A stretch of DNA of 37,779 nucleotides. It comes from Burkholderia sp. lig30 (GTDB lineage: Bacteria; Pseudomonadota; Gammaproteobacteria; Burkholderiales; Burkholderiaceae). The notes under the pieces are model-generated. The model did no database searches. It saw nothing but the letters and a program-made list of their open reading frames with translations, and was not told the origin of the DNA. Every line of letters starts with the position of its first letter. Position 1 is the stretch's first letter. Positions 1-11,728 of this stretch are shown piece after piece. The stretch spans positions 1 through 37,779 of the forward strand of contig NZ_JGVW01000091.1 in assembly GCF_000687455.2 (NCBI RefSeq), read 5' to 3'. A program made the translations under genes and the position numbers.

Positions 1-58
1 ATTGCCGGGTTTTTTGTTGGTCCTGCACGCCCGCGGCTCGCATGCCGCGGCGTCGCGA

Positions 59-2302
59 TCAAGCCCGCTTGCCGCGGCGATGCTCTTCGAAGAATTCCTC
101 GACGACCTCGATCTCGCGGGTGCGCTTGAACGGCGGCAGGCTCTGCCAGATCCGGCGTCCGTATGGCTTGTCGACGAGCCGCGTGTCGCAGATCATCAGC
201 ACGCCACGGTCGGTTTCCGCGCGAATCAGCCGGCCCGCCCCCTGCTTGAGCGTGATCACCGCCTGCGGCAACTGATGCACGGCGAACGGGCTCAGGCCTT
301 TCTTCGCGAGCGCGTCGAGCCGCGCGGCGAGCACCGGATCGTCGGGCGGCGCGAACGGCAGCTTGTCGATCACGACGAGCGACAGCGCGTCGCCACGCAC
401 GTCGACACCCTCCCAGAAGCTCTGGCTGCCCACCAGGATCGCGTTGCCGTAAGCACGGAAACGATCGAGCAGTTCCGTGCGACTCGCATCGCCCTGCACG
501 AGCAGCGGCGTGTTCCAGCCGCGCGCGTCGATCACGTCGCGCAGCTTCGCGGCAATCCGGTCGACCGCGCGCAGCGTCGTGCACAGCATGAACACGCCGC
601 CGCCCGACGCCTCGATCGCCGGCAGCGCGGCATCGAACACCGCATCCGTGAACGCGGGCGACGACGGCTGCGGCAGATTGCGCGGCACGTACAGCAGCCC
701 CTGGGTCTGATAGTCGAACGGGCTCGCGAGCGTCATCGAGCGGCGCGAGCTGAGCCCCATCTGCGCGGCGTAGTGCGTGAAATCGCCGCGCACCGACAGC
801 GTCGCGGACGTGAAGATCCACGCGCGCGGCACGCCGGCGCGCTGCTTCGCGAAGATCGGCGCGACCGACAGCGGCGTCTCGTGCAGCTGCACCGTATGCG
901 AGAACACCTCGACCCAGCGCACCTTGCCGTTCGGGTCGCCCGCATCGCCGGCCGGCTTGCCGCCGTCCGCGGGCGACGCGGCCTCCTCGGCGGCGCCCGG
1001 CGCCACCCAGCCGGCGAGCAGATCCTGCAGCTCGCGCGCGCGGCGCAGGCACGCGCCGAGCGACTCCGCGCGCTCGGCCTGGCTCGCCAGCGCATCCGCG
1101 AGCGCGTCGAGCGCCGCCTCGAGCGCGTCGAGCGCGCCGAACAGCGGGTGATCGTCGCCGAGCTGCGCGAGCGACATGCGCACGATCGTGTCATCCGCAA
1201 ACGCGAGCCGCACGTCGCGCGCGGCGCGCTCCAGCGCACCGCCGAGCTTGACCCACTCGACCGCGTCGCGCGCGTGGCTCAGGCCTTCCGCGACCGTGTC
1301 GCGCGCCAGCTCGAGGATCTGGGTCGTCGACAGCGTCTCGCCGAAGAACAGTGTCGCCGTCTCGGGCAACTGATGCGCCTCGTCGAAGATGATGGTGTTC
1401 GCGCTCGGCAGCAACTCGGCCATGCCGGTGTCGCGCAGCATGATGTCCGCGAAGAACAGGTGATGGTTGACGACGACGATGTCGGCCTGCTGCGCCTCGC
1501 GGCGCGCCTGCATCACGAAGCATTCCTTGTAGTGCGGGCACTCCTGGCCGAGGCAGTTGTCGCGGGTCGACGTGACCATCGCCCAGACAGGCGCAGTTTC
1601 CGGCACGCTCGCCAGTTCCGCCTTGTCGCCGCTCCGCGTGATCTTCGCGAAGCGGACGATTTCCTGCAGATACGCGGTGTCCTGGCGCGACGGCAGCCGG
1701 CCGTTGTCCGCGGTGCGCTGCAGGTAGTAATGGCACAGGTAGTTCGCGCGGCCCTTGAGCATCGCGACCGTCACCGGCACCGCGAGCGCGTCGCGCACGG
1801 TCGGGATGTCGCGCTGGAACAGCTGGTCCTGCAGGTGCTTGGTGCCGGTCGACACGATCACCTTGCCGCCCCACAGCATCGCGGGCACGAGATACGCGTA
1901 GGTCTTGCCGGTTCCGGTACCCGCCTCGACGATCAGCGTGTTGTCGGCGGCATCGTCGTCCGGCTGCGCCGCGTCGCCGGCAGCAGGCTCGGCCGCCGCT
2001 TCCGCGTCGTTCTGCAGGCGTCGCGCCGGACGCTTGCGCGTCTGCTCGAACATCTCGGGCTCGGGCATGCGCCGCGTGGACGCTTCCATCGCAGCGGCGA
2101 CCGCGCGCGCCATCTCGATCTGGGACGCGCGCGGCCGGTAGCCGTCGAGCGCGCGCGCGAGCAATCCGCCATCGCCGAAAATCGCATCCAGTTCGTCGAT
2201 GCGCTTGCGGCTCGGCAGATACGCGGCTTCGGGCGCGCGACCGCGCCCGGCGGACGCATCGGCGCGCCGGGCATCGGGTGAGGCTTCAAGCGGTGAATTC
2301 AA
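59..2302 (-). CDS. dinG: DinG/YoaA-type ATP-dependent DNA helicase (XPD-like, iron-sulfur)
   Basis: Superfamily 2 helicase of the XPD/DinG group, expected to unwind DNA 5'-3' during repair. The 747-residue product has a Walker A motif EAGTGTGKT (126-134), four cysteines placed as in the Fe-S domain (C190, C250, C255, C261), a DEAH box (307-310) and the C-terminal helicase motif QGAGRLIR. Between the N-terminal Q-motif region and Walker A there is a charged, Ala-rich stretch (about 75-120) that looks like a disordered insert. The start is TTG at 2302, preceded by GAGGA about 10 nt upstream; the first in-frame ATG is too far inside the conserved region. It is the last gene of a minus-strand group after the YdcH-like gene. 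DinG versus YoaA cannot be settled from motifs alone. Confidence 0.9.
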   Translation of the reverse strand: MNSPLEASPDARRADASAGRGRAPEAAYLPSRKRIDELDAIFGDGGLLARALDGYRPRASQIEMARAVAAAMEASTRRMPEPEMFEQTRKRPARRLQNDAEAAAEPAAGDAAQPDDDAADNTLIVEAGTGTGKTYAYLVPAMLWGGKVIVSTGTKHLQDQLFQRDIPTVRDALAVPVTVAMLKGRANYLCHYYLQRTADNGRLPSRQDTAYLQEIVRFAKITRSGDKAELASVPETAPVWAMVTSTRDNCLGQECPHYKECFVMQARREAQQADIVVVNHHLFFADIMLRDTGMAELLPSANTIIFDEAHQLPETATLFFGETLSTTQILELARDTVAEGLSHARDAVEWVKLGGALERAARDVRLAFADDTIVRMSLAQLGDDHPLFGALDALEAALDALADALASQAERAESLGACLRRARELQDLLAGWVAPGAAEEAASPADGGKPAGDAGDPNGKVRWVEVFSHTVQLHETPLSVAPIFAKQRAGVPRAWIFTSATLSVRGDFTHYAAQMGLSSRRSMTLASPFDYQTQGLLYVPRNLPQPSSPAFTDAVFDAALPAIEASGGGVFMLCTTLRAVDRIAAKLRDVIDARGWNTPLLVQGDASRTELLDRFRAYGNAILVGSQSFWEGVDVRGDALSLVVIDKLPFAPPDDPVLAARLDALAKKGLSPFAVHQLPQAVITLKQGAGRLIRAETDRGVLMICDTRLVDKPYGRRIWQSLPPFKRTREIEVVEEFFEEHRRGKRA

Positions 2303-2359
2303 GGCAAGCGATTCCTCTGTCCAGCGCCGGATGCGGCGCCGACGCTTGCCGGGCCGCGC

Positions 2360-2575
2360 TCAGGCGCGCTTATCGGGTTCCAGCTGCGATTGCAGCATGA
2401 TGATCTTGTCTTTGGCCAGCAGCTTTTCCTTCTTCAGCCTGTGCAGCGCGAGGTCGTCGATGTCGGAGCGGCCCTCCTTCACCTCGATCTCCCGAGCCAG
2501 CTCACGATGGTGCTCCTGCAATGAAGCCAAACGGTTGTGCAATTCCTGCTGCTGGTCCGCGTGACGGTTTTGCAT
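2360..2575 (-). CDS. YdcH/DUF465-family small protein
   Basis: A 71-residue, highly charged, helical protein resembling the DUF465 (YdcH) family, whose function is not established. The N-terminal half is rich in Gln, His and Glu. The C-terminal half has the family-like lysine-rich segment LKKEKLLAKDKI. The start is the ATG at 2575 because GAGGAGG lies 6 nt upstream; an open frame extends further to 2608 but without a ribosome binding site. The gene is 57 bp upstream of the helicase gene on the same strand and may be cotranscribed with it. A short helical-hairpin or coiled-coil fold is likely. Confidence 0.8.
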   Translation of the reverse strand: MQNRHADQQQELHNRLASLQEHHRELAREIEVKEGRSDIDDLALHRLKKEKLLAKDKIIMLQSQLEPDKRA

Positions 2576-2657
2576 GCTCGCCTCCTCATCGAAACAGCAC
2601 GCCCGCATCGGCGCCGGCGCGCTTGAGACTGCTTTTCCGGATCAACCTTCCACCACG

Positions 2658-3389
2658 TTACTGCCCTTGCTGCCGCTGCTGCTCCTTCTGCCGGGCCTTC
2701 TCGGCCGCATCCCGCTGCCGCTGCTCCACATCGGCCTTGTGCTGGGCCGCTTCCTGCTGCTTCTGCTCGAAACGCGACGCGTTGCTCGCCCGCTCCTGCG
2801 CCTTCTGTGCCGCCTGCTGGTGCGCGTCGTCCAGCTTGCGCTGGAAGTCGGCCTGCTTCTCGTCGTAAGCCTGCCGGTTCGCCGCGCGCTGCGGACCGTC
2901 CGTGCCCTGCTGCGCCCGCTTCAGTGCATTCTGCTGCTGCTTGTCGCGGTACGCATCGGCATTCGCCGCTTCGTTCGCCGCGCGCTGCGGCGCCTCAGCC
3001 GCATTTTGCGCCTGTTTCAGCGCGAGTTGCTGATCGCGTTGCTGCGCGCGCACCGCGCGCTGCTCGTCGTCGAGCGCCAACTGCTCGTGGCTGATGCGGG
3101 CGCGCTCTTCGCGCATGCGATCGCGCGCCTTGCCGAGACAGTAATTAACAAAAAACTTGCCATAGCAGTCGTGCTCGGCCACGGCATAACGATAATCGTT
3201 TTCCGCCGTGCGCCGATCGAGCACTTTTTGACGGGCGCCGAAATTCTGGTCGGCGGCAGCGACCGGCGCCGATGCGGCAGCGGCCGACGCCTGGGCATGC
3301 GCGCCCGACGGCCCGAAGGACAAAGCCGCGATGAGCGCGACGAGAGAAATGCGGGAGGTTGGCAACGTCGTAGGAAAGCTGCGGGACAT
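2658..3389 (-). CDS. Exported coiled-coil protein of unknown function
   Basis: I do not recognise a named family. The 243-residue product starts with a signal peptide (hydrophobic 14-26, likely cleavage after AHA at 30-32). A short linker follows, then a globular-looking segment with two cysteines (C75 and C84, a possible periplasmic disulfide). From about residue 88 to the end there is a long stretch of Gln, Ala, Arg, Lys and Glu with heptad-like spacing that should form an extended coiled coil. The phrases APQRAANEA and GPQRAANRQ form an internal near-repeat. It is probably periplasmic or envelope-associated. A TAGAAT box lies only 7 nt upstream of the ATG, so the transcript might be leaderless. 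It is divergent from tex. Confidence 0.75.
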   Translation of the reverse strand: MSRSFPTTLPTSRISLVALIAALSFGPSGAHAQASAAAASAPVAAADQNFGARQKVLDRRTAENDYRYAVAEHDCYGKFFVNYCLGKARDRMREERARISHEQLALDDEQRAVRAQQRDQQLALKQAQNAAEAPQRAANEAANADAYRDKQQQNALKRAQQGTDGPQRAANRQAYDEKQADFQRKLDDAHQQAAQKAQERASNASRFEQKQQEAAQHKADVEQRQRDAAEKARQKEQQRQQGQ

Positions 3390-3396
3390 GCGTCAA

Positions 3397-3402
3397 ATTC
3401 TA
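3397..3402 (-). promoter_or_regulatory. Candidate -10 box for the exported coiled-coil gene
   Basis: Reads TAGAAT on the minus strand and ends 7 nt before the ATG at 3389. No convincing -35 element is seen at 16-18 nt. If it is used, transcription would begin at or next to the start codon. Single-box evidence only. Confidence 0.3.
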
Positions 3403-3541
3403 TCACCCCGCGGATGGACGCTCCGTCATTTGTGGCAAAATGCCCCGCTCCACTCACCCGCGGCGTCCGGCCCGAGGGGCGCGCCGAAAGGCGCCCGGCG
3501 GCGGGCGGCGCGATTTCAGCAGGCAGAAGCACATCAACGAC

Positions 3542-5875
3542 ATGACGGAAACCGTAGCACTCAAGATCGTACAGCGCATCGCGACCGAACTGACCGTCCA
3601 GCCGCGCCAGGTCGCGGCGGCAGTGCAACTTCTCGACGAAGGCGCCACCGTTCCGTTCATCGCCCGCTACCGCAAGGAAGTCACGGGCAACCTGGACGAC
3701 ACGCAGCTGCGCCAGCTCGAAGAGCGTCTTCTGTATCTGCGTGAACTCGAAGAGCGCCGCGCCACGATCCTGTCGAGCATCGACGAGCAAGGCAAGCTGA
3801 CCGACGAATTGCGCGCCGCGATCGGCGCCGCCGACAGCAAGCAGGTGCTCGAGGATCTTTACCTGCCGTACAAGCCGAAGCGCCGCACCCGCGCGCAGAT
3901 CGCCCGCGAAGCCGGCCTCGAGCCGCTCGCGCAGGCGCTGCTCGGCAATCCGCTGCTCGACCCGCAGGCCGAGGCCGCCGCCTATGTCGACGCCGAAAAG
4001 GGCGTCGCCGACGTGAAGGCCGCGCTCGACGGCGCACGCGACATCCTGTCCGAGCAATTCGGCGAAACGGCCGAGCTGCTCGGCAAGCTGCGCGACTACC
4101 TGCACAATCAGGGAGTCGTGTCGTCTGCGGTCGTCGAAGGCAAGGAGAACGAAGAAGGCGAGAAATTCCGCGATTACTACGAGTACGCGGAAACGATCAA
4201 GACCGTGCCGTCGCACCGCGCGCTCGCGCTGTTCCGCGGCCGCAACGCCGGCGTGCTGACCATCAAGCTCGGGCTCGGCGAAGAGCTCGACGCGCAGGTG
4301 CCGCACCCCGGTGAAGCGATGATCGCACGCCATTTCGGCATCGCGAACCAGAACCGGCCGGCCGACAAGTGGCTGTCCGACGTGTGCCGCTGGTGCTGGC
4401 GCGTGAAGGTGCAGCCGCACATCGAGAACGAGCTGCTGACGCAACTGCGCGAAACGGCCGAGCACGAGGCGATCCGCGTGTTCGCGCGCAACCTGACGGA
4501 CCTGCTGCTCGCGGCGCCGGCCGGCCCGAAGGCCGTGATCGGTCTCGACCCCGGCCTGCGCACCGGCGTGAAGGTCGCGGTCGTCGACCGCACCGGCAAG
4601 CTGCTCGCCACCGACACCATCTATCCGCACGAGCCGCGCCGCGACTGGGACGGCTCGCTCGCGAAGCTCGCCCGCATCGCCGCGCAGACGCAGGCCGAGC
4701 TGATCAGCATCGGCAACGGCACCGCGTCGCGCGAGACCGACAAGCTCTCGAGCGAGCTGATCGCGAAGCATCCCGAGCTGCAACTGCAGAAGATCGTCGT
4801 GTCGGAGGCCGGCGCGTCGGTGTACTCGGCGTCCGAACTCGCAGCGAAGGAATTTCCGGAGCTCGACGTCACGCTGCGCGGCGCCGTGTCGATCGCGCGC
4901 CGCCTGCAGGACCCACTCGCCGAGCTCGTCAAGATCGAGCCGAAGGCGATCGGCGTCGGCCAGTATCAGCACGACGTGAACCAGCGCGAACTCGCCCGTT
5001 CGCTCGACGCGGTCGTCGAGGATTGCGTGAACGCGGTCGGCGTCGACGCCAACACCGCGTCGGTGGCGCTGCTCGCGCGCGTGTCGGGCCTGAACGCGAC
5101 GCTCGCGCGCAACATCGTCGATTACCGTGACGCGAACGGCCCGTTCCCGTCGCGCGACCATCTGCGCAAGGTGCCGCGCCTCGGCGACAAGACCTTCGAG
5201 CAGGCGGCCGGCTTCCTGCGCATCAACGGCGGCGAGAATCCGCTCGACCGCTCGTCGGTGCACCCGGAGGCGTATCCGGTCGTCGAGCGGATCCTCGCGA
5301 AGATCAGCAAGCGCATCGACGACGTGCTCGGCAACCGCGACGCGCTCTCGGGCCTGTCGCCGGCCGAGTTCGTCGACGAGCGGTTCGGCCTGCCGACCGT
5401 GCGCGACATTCTCGCCGAACTCGAAAAGCCGGGTCGCGACCCGCGCCCGGAATTCAAGACCGCGACGTTCCGCGAAGGTGTCGAGAAGGTCTCGGACCTG
5501 GTGCCGGGCATGATCCTCGAAGGCGTGGTGACCAACGTGGCGGCATTCGGCGCGTTCGTCGACGTCGGCGTCCATCAGGACGGCCTCGTCCACGTGTCCG
5601 CGATGTCGACGAAGTTCATCAAGGACCCGCACGAAGTCGTGAAGGCCGGCCAGGTGGTCAAGGTCAAGGTGCTCGAGGTCGACGTCAAGCGCCAGCGCAT
5701 CTCCCTGACGATGCGTCTCGACGACGATGCGGCCCCGGGTGGCACGGCCGCGCGAGGCGGCCAGCAGGATCGCGGCGGCGCGAGCCGCGGGCAGGCTCGT
5801 CCGGCCGGCCGCTCGCGCGAGCCGGAGCCGGGCGGCGCAATGGCCGCGGCGTTCGCGAAGCTCAAGCAGCGCTGA
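3542..5875 (+). CDS. tex: Tex family transcription accessory / S1 RNA-binding protein
   Basis: Tex is a conserved cytoplasmic nucleic-acid-binding protein implicated in transcription and RNA metabolism. The 777-residue product shows the family order: helical N-terminal region with a [10 protein letters not shown] motif; YqgF-like RNase H-fold domain with GLDPGLRTG near residue 334; helix-hairpin-helix repeats around 500-560; and an S1 domain at about 654-727. A basic Gly/Arg-rich tail (about 735-777) follows. The start chosen is ATG at 3542 (protein begins [10 protein letters not shown]). The frame is open back to 3440, but that extension is Arg-rich low complexity and unlike the family. The gene stands alone on the plus strand and ends in a strong terminator shared with kup. 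Confidence 0.95.
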   Translation: MTETVALKIVQRIATELTVQPRQVAAAVQLLDEGATVPFIARYRKEVTGNLDDTQLRQLEERLLYLRELEERRATILSSIDEQGKLTDELRAAIGAADSKQVLEDLYLPYKPKRRTRAQIAREAGLEPLAQALLGNPLLDPQAEAAAYVDAEKGVADVKAALDGARDILSEQFGETAELLGKLRDYLHNQGVVSSAVVEGKENEEGEKFRDYYEYAETIKTVPSHRALALFRGRNAGVLTIKLGLGEELDAQVPHPGEAMIARHFGIANQNRPADKWLSDVCRWCWRVKVQPHIENELLTQLRETAEHEAIRVFARNLTDLLLAAPAGPKAVIGLDPGLRTGVKVAVVDRTGKLLATDTIYPHEPRRDWDGSLAKLARIAAQTQAELISIGNGTASRETDKLSSELIAKHPELQLQKIVVSEAGASVYSASELAAKEFPELDVTLRGAVSIARRLQDPLAELVKIEPKAIGVGQYQHDVNQRELARSLDAVVEDCVNAVGVDANTASVALLARVSGLNATLARNIVDYRDANGPFPSRDHLRKVPRLGDKTFEQAAGFLRINGGENPLDRSSVHPEAYPVVERILAKISKRIDDVLGNRDALSGLSPAEFVDERFGLPTVRDILAELEKPGRDPRPEFKTATFREGVEKVSDLVPGMILEGVVTNVAAFGAFVDVGVHQDGLVHVSAMSTKFIKDPHEVVKAGQVVKVKVLEVDVKRQRISLTMRLDDDAAPGGTAARGGQQDRGGASRGQARPAGRSREPEPGGAMAAAFAKLKQR

Positions 5876-5893
5876 TCGCGCGCCACAGGCGAT

Positions 5894-5930
5894 AAAAAAG
5901 CCCGCAGTTGAAAAACTGCGGGCTTTTTTT
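5894..5930. terminator. Bidirectional rho-independent terminator between tex and kup
   Basis: Perfect 16-bp stem: AAAAAAGCCCGCAGTT (5894-5909), loop GAAA, then its complement (5914-5929). The A-run on one side and T-run on the other make it a terminator in both directions, as expected between convergent genes. A second nested dyad with outer arms GCATCGCG (5957-5964) and CGCGATGC (5991-5998) lies just beyond the kup stop. Confidence 0.93.
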
Positions 5931-6017
5931 GTTCCTTCTTCACGAGCCGGCGTGAAGCATCGCGCTCATGCCGGCTTGCCGGCGGCGGCCCGCGATGCGT
6001 CGCGTGCCGCCGCCCGC

Positions 6018-7937
6018 TCAGATCTCGATCTTCGTGCCGAGCTCGACGACGCGGTTGGCCGGAATCGCGAAGAAGTCGGTCGGCTTCGCCGCGTTCTGAT
6101 GCATCCACGCGAACACCCGCTCGCGCCAGATCGACATGCCGGGCAGTTGCGTCGGCACGACCGTCTCGCGCGCGAGGAAGAACGACGTGTCCATCAACTC
6201 GAAGGTCATCGCATGGGTACGGCCGAATTCCTCCAGCACGGCCTTCACGTCCGGCGTTTCGTTGAAGCCGTACTCGGCCTTGACGAGGTAAAGGCCGCCG
6301 CCGACGTCGCGCACGGTCAGCCGCTGGTCGTCCCGCACATACGGAATGTCGCGCGTCACGAACGTCAGGAAGACCGTGCGCTCGTGCAGCACCTTGTTGT
6401 GCTTCAGGTTGTGCAGGAGGCTCACCGGCACGAGCGTGTCGTTGCCGGTCAGGTAGATCGCGGTGCCCGACACGCGGTGCGGCGGGTGCGCGAGCAGCCC
6501 CTGCAGGAACGGTTCGAGCGGGATGCCGTCGGCGGCCGTACGTTCCTTGACGATCTGCCGCCCCTTGTACCAGGTCAACAGCAGGAAGAACAGCAGCGCG
6601 CCGATGCCGAGCGGCAGCCAGCCGCCCTGCGCGACCTTCAGCAGGTTGGCGCCGAAGAAGCCCAGGTCGATCGCCATGAACACGGCGATGATCATGCCGA
6701 CGAGCAAGCGGTTCCAGTTCCACACCTTGACCATCACGACGCACGCGAGCACGGTCGTGATCACCATCGTCGCCGTCACCGCGATGCCGTACGCGGCCGC
6801 GAGGCTGTCCGAGGTCTTGAAGCCGATCACGATGCACAGAATCACGAACAGCAGCAGCCAGTTCACGACGGGCACGTAGATCTGGCCGATCGCGAGTTCC
6901 GACGTGTGCAGGACCTTCATGCGCGGCACGTAGCCGAGCTGGATCGCCTGCGCCGTCAGCGAATATGCGCCGGAGATCACCGCTTGCGATGCGATCACGG
7001 TCGCCACCGTCGCCAGCACGACGAGCGGCAGCAGCGCCCACTGCGGCGCGAGCAGGAAGAACGGGTTCTCGATCGCCTGGGGATTCCGGATCAGGAGCGC
7101 GCCCTGCCCGAAGTAGTTGAGCACGAGCGACGGCATCACGAGCACGTAGGCCGCGAGGCGGATCGGGCGGGCGCCGAAGTGACCCATGTCGGCGTACAGC
7201 GCCTCCGCGCCCGTCAGCACCAGCACGACCGAGCCGAGCACGACGTACGCCTGCAGCAGGTGCGCGGACATGAACGACACCGCGTAATACGGATTCACTG
7301 CCGCGATGATGCCGGGCTCGCGTGCGATGTGATACACGCCGAGCACCGCGATCACGACGAACCACAGCACCATGATCGGGCCGAACAGCTTGCCGACCGT
7401 GGCCGTGCCGTGGCGCTGGATCCAGAACAGCGCGATCAGGATCACGATCGTGATCGGCAACACGAGATGGGACAGATGCGGCGTCGCGATCTCGAGACCT
7501 TCGACCGCCGACATCACGGAGATCGCGGGCGTGATCACCGCGTCGCCATAGAACATGCACGCGCCGAAGATCCCGAGCGCCATCAGCGCGCCCGCCGTGC
7601 GCGTCTTCGGATTGAGCGGCCGCAGCGACATCGCCATCAGCGCGAGCACGCCGCCCTCGCCGTTGTTGTCCGCGCGCATCACGAACAGCAGGTACTTGAT
7701 GCCGACCACCATCACGATCGCCCAGAACAGCAGCGAGATGACGCCGAGGATCGAGCCTTGCGTGAGCGGAATGCCGTGAGCGGGGCTGAATGCCTCCTTG
7801 AGCGAATACAGCGGGCTCGTGCCGATGTCGCCGAACACCACGCCGATTGCAGCGATCGCAAGTGCCTGCAGCGAGTGTTGTTGCGCGGGCGAGTGAAGGG
7901 CCTGGGGCGCGTCGGACGCGTGGGTCATGTCGTTCAT
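6018..7937 (-). CDS. kup: Low-affinity potassium uptake transporter Kup
   Basis: KUP/HAK/KT-family K+ transporter of the inner membrane, thought to work as a K+/H+ symporter. The 639-residue protein has the N-terminal signature with [14 protein letters not shown] (about 33-46), around twelve hydrophobic segments over residues 25-450, and a soluble C-terminal domain of about 170 residues. This matches the family in length and layout. The start at 7937 is preceded by no clear Shine-Dalgarno; an internal ATG three codons on is an alternative. It is a single minus-strand gene with its own terminator (shared with tex) and a candidate TAGAAT -10 box about 45 nt upstream. Confidence 0.95.
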   Translation of the reverse strand: MNDMTHASDAPQALHSPAQQHSLQALAIAAIGVVFGDIGTSPLYSLKEAFSPAHGIPLTQGSILGVISLLFWAIVMVVGIKYLLFVMRADNNGEGGVLALMAMSLRPLNPKTRTAGALMALGIFGACMFYGDAVITPAISVMSAVEGLEIATPHLSHLVLPITIVILIALFWIQRHGTATVGKLFGPIMVLWFVVIAVLGVYHIAREPGIIAAVNPYYAVSFMSAHLLQAYVVLGSVVLVLTGAEALYADMGHFGARPIRLAAYVLVMPSLVLNYFGQGALLIRNPQAIENPFFLLAPQWALLPLVVLATVATVIASQAVISGAYSLTAQAIQLGYVPRMKVLHTSELAIGQIYVPVVNWLLLFVILCIVIGFKTSDSLAAAYGIAVTATMVITTVLACVVMVKVWNWNRLLVGMIIAVFMAIDLGFFGANLLKVAQGGWLPLGIGALLFFLLLTWYKGRQIVKERTAADGIPLEPFLQGLLAHPPHRVSGTAIYLTGNDTLVPVSLLHNLKHNKVLHERTVFLTFVTRDIPYVRDDQRLTVRDVGGGLYLVKAEYGFNETPDVKAVLEEFGRTHAMTFELMDTSFFLARETVVPTQLPGMSIWRERVFAWMHQNAAKPTDFFAIPANRVVELGTKIEI

Positions 7938-7981
7938 ATGAAACGTAATAATCCGGGACGGAGTCGGACAAAACGAGCGCT

Positions 7982-7987
7982 ATTCTA
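7982..7987 (-). promoter_or_regulatory. Candidate -10 box for kup
   Basis: TAGAAT on the minus strand, leaving a leader of roughly 40 nt before the kup ATG. The -35 region is GC-rich and does not match the consensus. Low confidence. Confidence 0.3.
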
Positions 7988-8138
7988 CCCGGCCCCGCGA
8001 AAAACACCGCCTCCTGCTGTTGCCGCGAGGCCACGAGAGATGGCCGCGCGTGTTGGCGGCGTGTTGCCAAGCGTCTCGTGCCGGGTCGCCATCATAGCCC
8101 CGGCGGCGGCGCCTGCCTACCTGTTTGCGCGCCGCGCC

Positions 8139-8167
8139 AAAGAAAACGGCGCCGCAAGCGGCGCCGT
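8139..8167 (-). terminator. Rho-independent terminator of the purA-phosphoribosyltransferase end of the long operon
   Basis: On the minus strand, ACGGCGCCG pairs with CGGCGCCGT across a 4-nt loop (arms 8159-8167 and 8146-8154) and is followed by TTTTCTTT. It lies about 30 nt after the stop of the phosphoribosyltransferase gene and marks the end of the long minus-strand gene run. Confidence 0.8.
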
Positions 8168-8195
8168 GAAAGCTGCGATCGATACCCCGGAACGC

Positions 8196-8786
8196 TTACG
8201 CGCCCGCGCCTTCGCGCTGCGCATGGCCGCGCTTGATCCACGCCTCGAGGTTGTGCGGCCGAACCGTGTCCCACTCCTCGAACGGTTGGTGAATCCACGG
8301 ATTCGTCGGCAGATACTGCACGTGATAGTCAGGCTTCACCTTCGAGCAGCCCTTGTACCAGAGCACCGCCGAGCGCACCGCCGCGACGGACGGATAGCGC
8401 TCCTTCAGATGCTCCTGCACGCGCGCAAGCGTGACGCCCGAATCGACCAGATCGTCGACCAGCAGCACGTTGCCGCCCAGCTGGCCGCGCGTCACGGTGA
8501 TGTACTGCGCGATGTCGAGGTCGCCCTGTTCCCGCCCGGCCGCTTCGCGGTACGAGCTCGTTGCGAGGATCGCCAGCGGCACGTCGTAGATGCGCGACAG
8601 CTGGTCGCCGACACGCAGGCCGCCGCGCGCGAGGCACAGGATCTGGTCGAACTTCCAGCCCGACTCATGCACCTGCAGCGCGAGCAACTCGATGAGACGG
8701 TGATACTCGTCCCAGCGCACCCACAGGTTCATGTCGTCGTTGCGCGGATCGGACATCACGATCGGCGCCGTGTTGTTCTGCGTCAT
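8196..8786 (-). CDS. Phosphoribosyltransferase (type I, purine-type)
   Basis: Type I phosphoribosyltransferase fold, transferring phosphoribose from PRPP to a base. The PRPP-binding loop VLLVDDLVDSGVT is at 107-119, and a conserved CLARGGLRVGDQLS segment at 51-64 matches the PPi-binding loop. Length is 196 residues. Similar proteins are annotated as xanthine/guanine- or hypoxanthine-type enzymes, but the base specificity cannot be read here. The gene starts 6 bp after the purA stop, with AAGGTG of its ribosome binding site inside the purA end, so the two are surely coupled. That context fits purine salvage or interconversion. Confidence 0.88.
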   Translation of the reverse strand: MTQNNTAPIVMSDPRNDDMNLWVRWDEYHRLIELLALQVHESGWKFDQILCLARGGLRVGDQLSRIYDVPLAILATSSYREAAGREQGDLDIAQYITVTRGQLGGNVLLVDDLVDSGVTLARVQEHLKERYPSVAAVRSAVLWYKGCSKVKPDYHVQYLPTNPWIHQPFEEWDTVRPHNLEAWIKRGHAQREGAGA

Positions 8787-8792
8787 CGTTCG

Positions 8793-10148
<1,356 letters not shown>

Positions 10149-10166
10149 TTAGCTGGTTAAAAACGT

Positions 10167-10172
10167 ATTCTA
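10167..10172 (-). promoter_or_regulatory. Candidate internal -10 box before purA
   Basis: TAGAAT on the minus strand in the 113-bp hisZ-purA gap, which is longer than most gaps in this operon. The -35 match is poor, so this is tentative. Confidence 0.3.
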
Positions 10173-10252
10173 CCTATGTTCGCGGCCGGTTCCGAACTTT
10201 TCCGTTTCGCGTCAACGATATGGAACGCTGGAACGCGGCCGGCGGACGCCAT

Positions 10253-11401
10253 TTAGCGGGGTTCGACCACCCACGCGCCGCCCCGCTCGACGAGCGAGCG
10301 GTCGCAGGCAAACTCGTCGAGCACATGGTCGTGCCCCGGGAGCGCCTGGATCACCACCTCGCCCGCATCGCGCAGCGCGGCAACGGCCGCACGCAGCGCG
10401 TCGTCCTGCTTCCACGGCGCGAGGATCGCGGTGCCGCGCGCCTCGACGGGCGAGATCCGGGCGATTTCACGCAGATCGAGCGAGAAGCCGGTCGCCGGCC
10501 GCGCACGGCCGTACGCCTGCCCGACGTGGTCGTAGCGGCCGCCTCGCGCGACCGCGTTCGGCACGCCGTCGACATAGGCGGAGAACATTGCGCCGCTGTG
10601 ATACGCATAGCCGCGCAGGTCGGCCAGGTCGATCGCCACTTCGGCGTCCCTGACCTGTGCCGCCAGCTGCGCGAGATCGTCGAGCGCGCGCGTGATCTCG
10701 GGCAGCGCGGGCAGTCGCACGCGCGCCTCGTCGAGCACGCTCGCGTCGCCGTACAGGTGCGGCAGCGCACGCAGCGCGGCGCGCGTATCGGCGCCGAGAT
10801 CGTCGGTGATTTCGTTCAGCAGCGGCACGTCCTTGCCCGCGAGCGCGTCATAGAGCGCTTCGCCGCGCTCGGCGGCGCGCGCGTCGCGCGCGAACAGTGC
10901 CGACAGCACGCCCGCGTGGCAGAGGTCGAGGCGAATCTTCGACAGGCCGGCGAGGCGCAGCGCGTCGAGCATCAGCTGCTGGACTTCGAGATCGGCCTCG
11001 AGGCCCGCGTGACCGTAGATCTCCGCGCCGATCTGGATCTGCTCGCGGGTCGCGTGCAGGCCGCGCGGCCGCGTATGCAGCACGTTGCCCGCATAGCAGA
11101 GGCGCGTCACGCCCTGCCGGTTCAACAGGTGCGCGTCGATGCGCGCGACCTGCGGCGTGATGTCGGCGCGCAGGCCGAGCGTGCGGCCCGACAGCTGATC
11201 GACCAGCTTGAAGGTGCGAAGGCGCAGATCGTTGCCGCCGCTCGTCAGCAGCGACTCGAGATACTCGAGCAACGGCGGCATCACCATTTCGTAGCCGTAC
11301 GAACGGAAGCGGTCGAGCAGTCTGCGGCGCAGCTCCTCGATCTTGCGCGCTTCCGACGGCAATACGTCGGCGATATTCTCGGGAAGTAACCAGGTCGACA
11401 T
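10253..11401 (-). CDS. hisZ: HisZ, regulatory subunit of ATP phosphoribosyltransferase
   Basis: HisZ is a catalytically inactive histidyl-tRNA synthetase relative that joins the short form of HisG to make the first enzyme of histidine synthesis. The 382-residue product keeps the class II fold (MPPLLEY at 41-47, [12 protein letters not shown] at 77-88, QIGAEIYG at 123-130). It stops before the C-terminal anticodon-binding domain found in HisS. An AGGACA ribosome binding site precedes the ATG at 11401. Its placement among hfl genes and purA rather than with his genes is a familiar beta-proteobacterial arrangement. The true histidyl-tRNA synthetase is also in this window (19117-20457). Confidence 0.93.
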   Translation of the reverse strand: MSTWLLPENIADVLPSEARKIEELRRRLLDRFRSYGYEMVMPPLLEYLESLLTSGGNDLRLRTFKLVDQLSGRTLGLRADITPQVARIDAHLLNRQGVTRLCYAGNVLHTRPRGLHATREQIQIGAEIYGHAGLEADLEVQQLMLDALRLAGLSKIRLDLCHAGVLSALFARDARAAERGEALYDALAGKDVPLLNEITDDLGADTRAALRALPHLYGDASVLDEARVRLPALPEITRALDDLAQLAAQVRDAEVAIDLADLRGYAYHSGAMFSAYVDGVPNAVARGGRYDHVGQAYGRARPATGFSLDLREIARISPVEARGTAILAPWKQDDALRAAVAALRDAGEVVIQALPGHDHVLDEFACDRSLVERGGAWVVEPR

Positions 11402-11497
11402 CGGTGGTGTCCTACGACGGGAAACATGGCGCGCAGACGCGCACCGCGAATTGAATCTGAATCAGGTTGAGGCGAGCGGCCGGGTGCGCCGCGCGCA

Positions 11498-11689
11498 TCA
11501 GGTGGCGAGCATCAGCAATGCGAGCCCGATCGCCATCACGATCAGGCCGCCGATCCGGATATGATGCGGCGGCCGCTCTGCTATTTTACGAAACGTGTCG
11601 CGCCAGGCGACGGGAAACACGAAGGGGAAGATCCCCTCGATGATCAGCATCAGTGCAAATGCGAGCAACAACGAACCAGCCAGATCCAT
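11498..11689 (-). CDS. DUF2065 (YjeT-like) small membrane protein
   Basis: A 63-residue protein with two hydrophobic helices (about 4-25 and 45-62) and a short basic loop between them (RDTFRKIAERPPHH). This matches DUF2065/YjeT, inner-membrane proteins of unknown role that commonly follow hflC in proteobacteria. The gene is 39 bp downstream of hflC, so cotranscription is likely. The 96-bp gap to hisZ holds nothing I recognise. Confidence 0.85.
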   Translation of the reverse strand: MDLAGSLLLAFALMLIIEGIFPFVFPVAWRDTFRKIAERPPHHIRIGGLIVMAIGLALLMLAT

Positions 11690-11728
11690 GCGATCGACGG
11701 CGCCGCGCGGACGCGGCGCCCCTAGGTG

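Noticed and set aside
2..2281. Plus-strand open frame of about 760 codons opposite the DinG-like helicase gene
   Set aside because: Mirror frame of a well-supported helicase gene; composition is Arg/Ala/His-rich low complexity. Long mirror frames also lie opposite tex (3017-5632) and hisS/ispG (19360-21738) and are rejected for the same reason.
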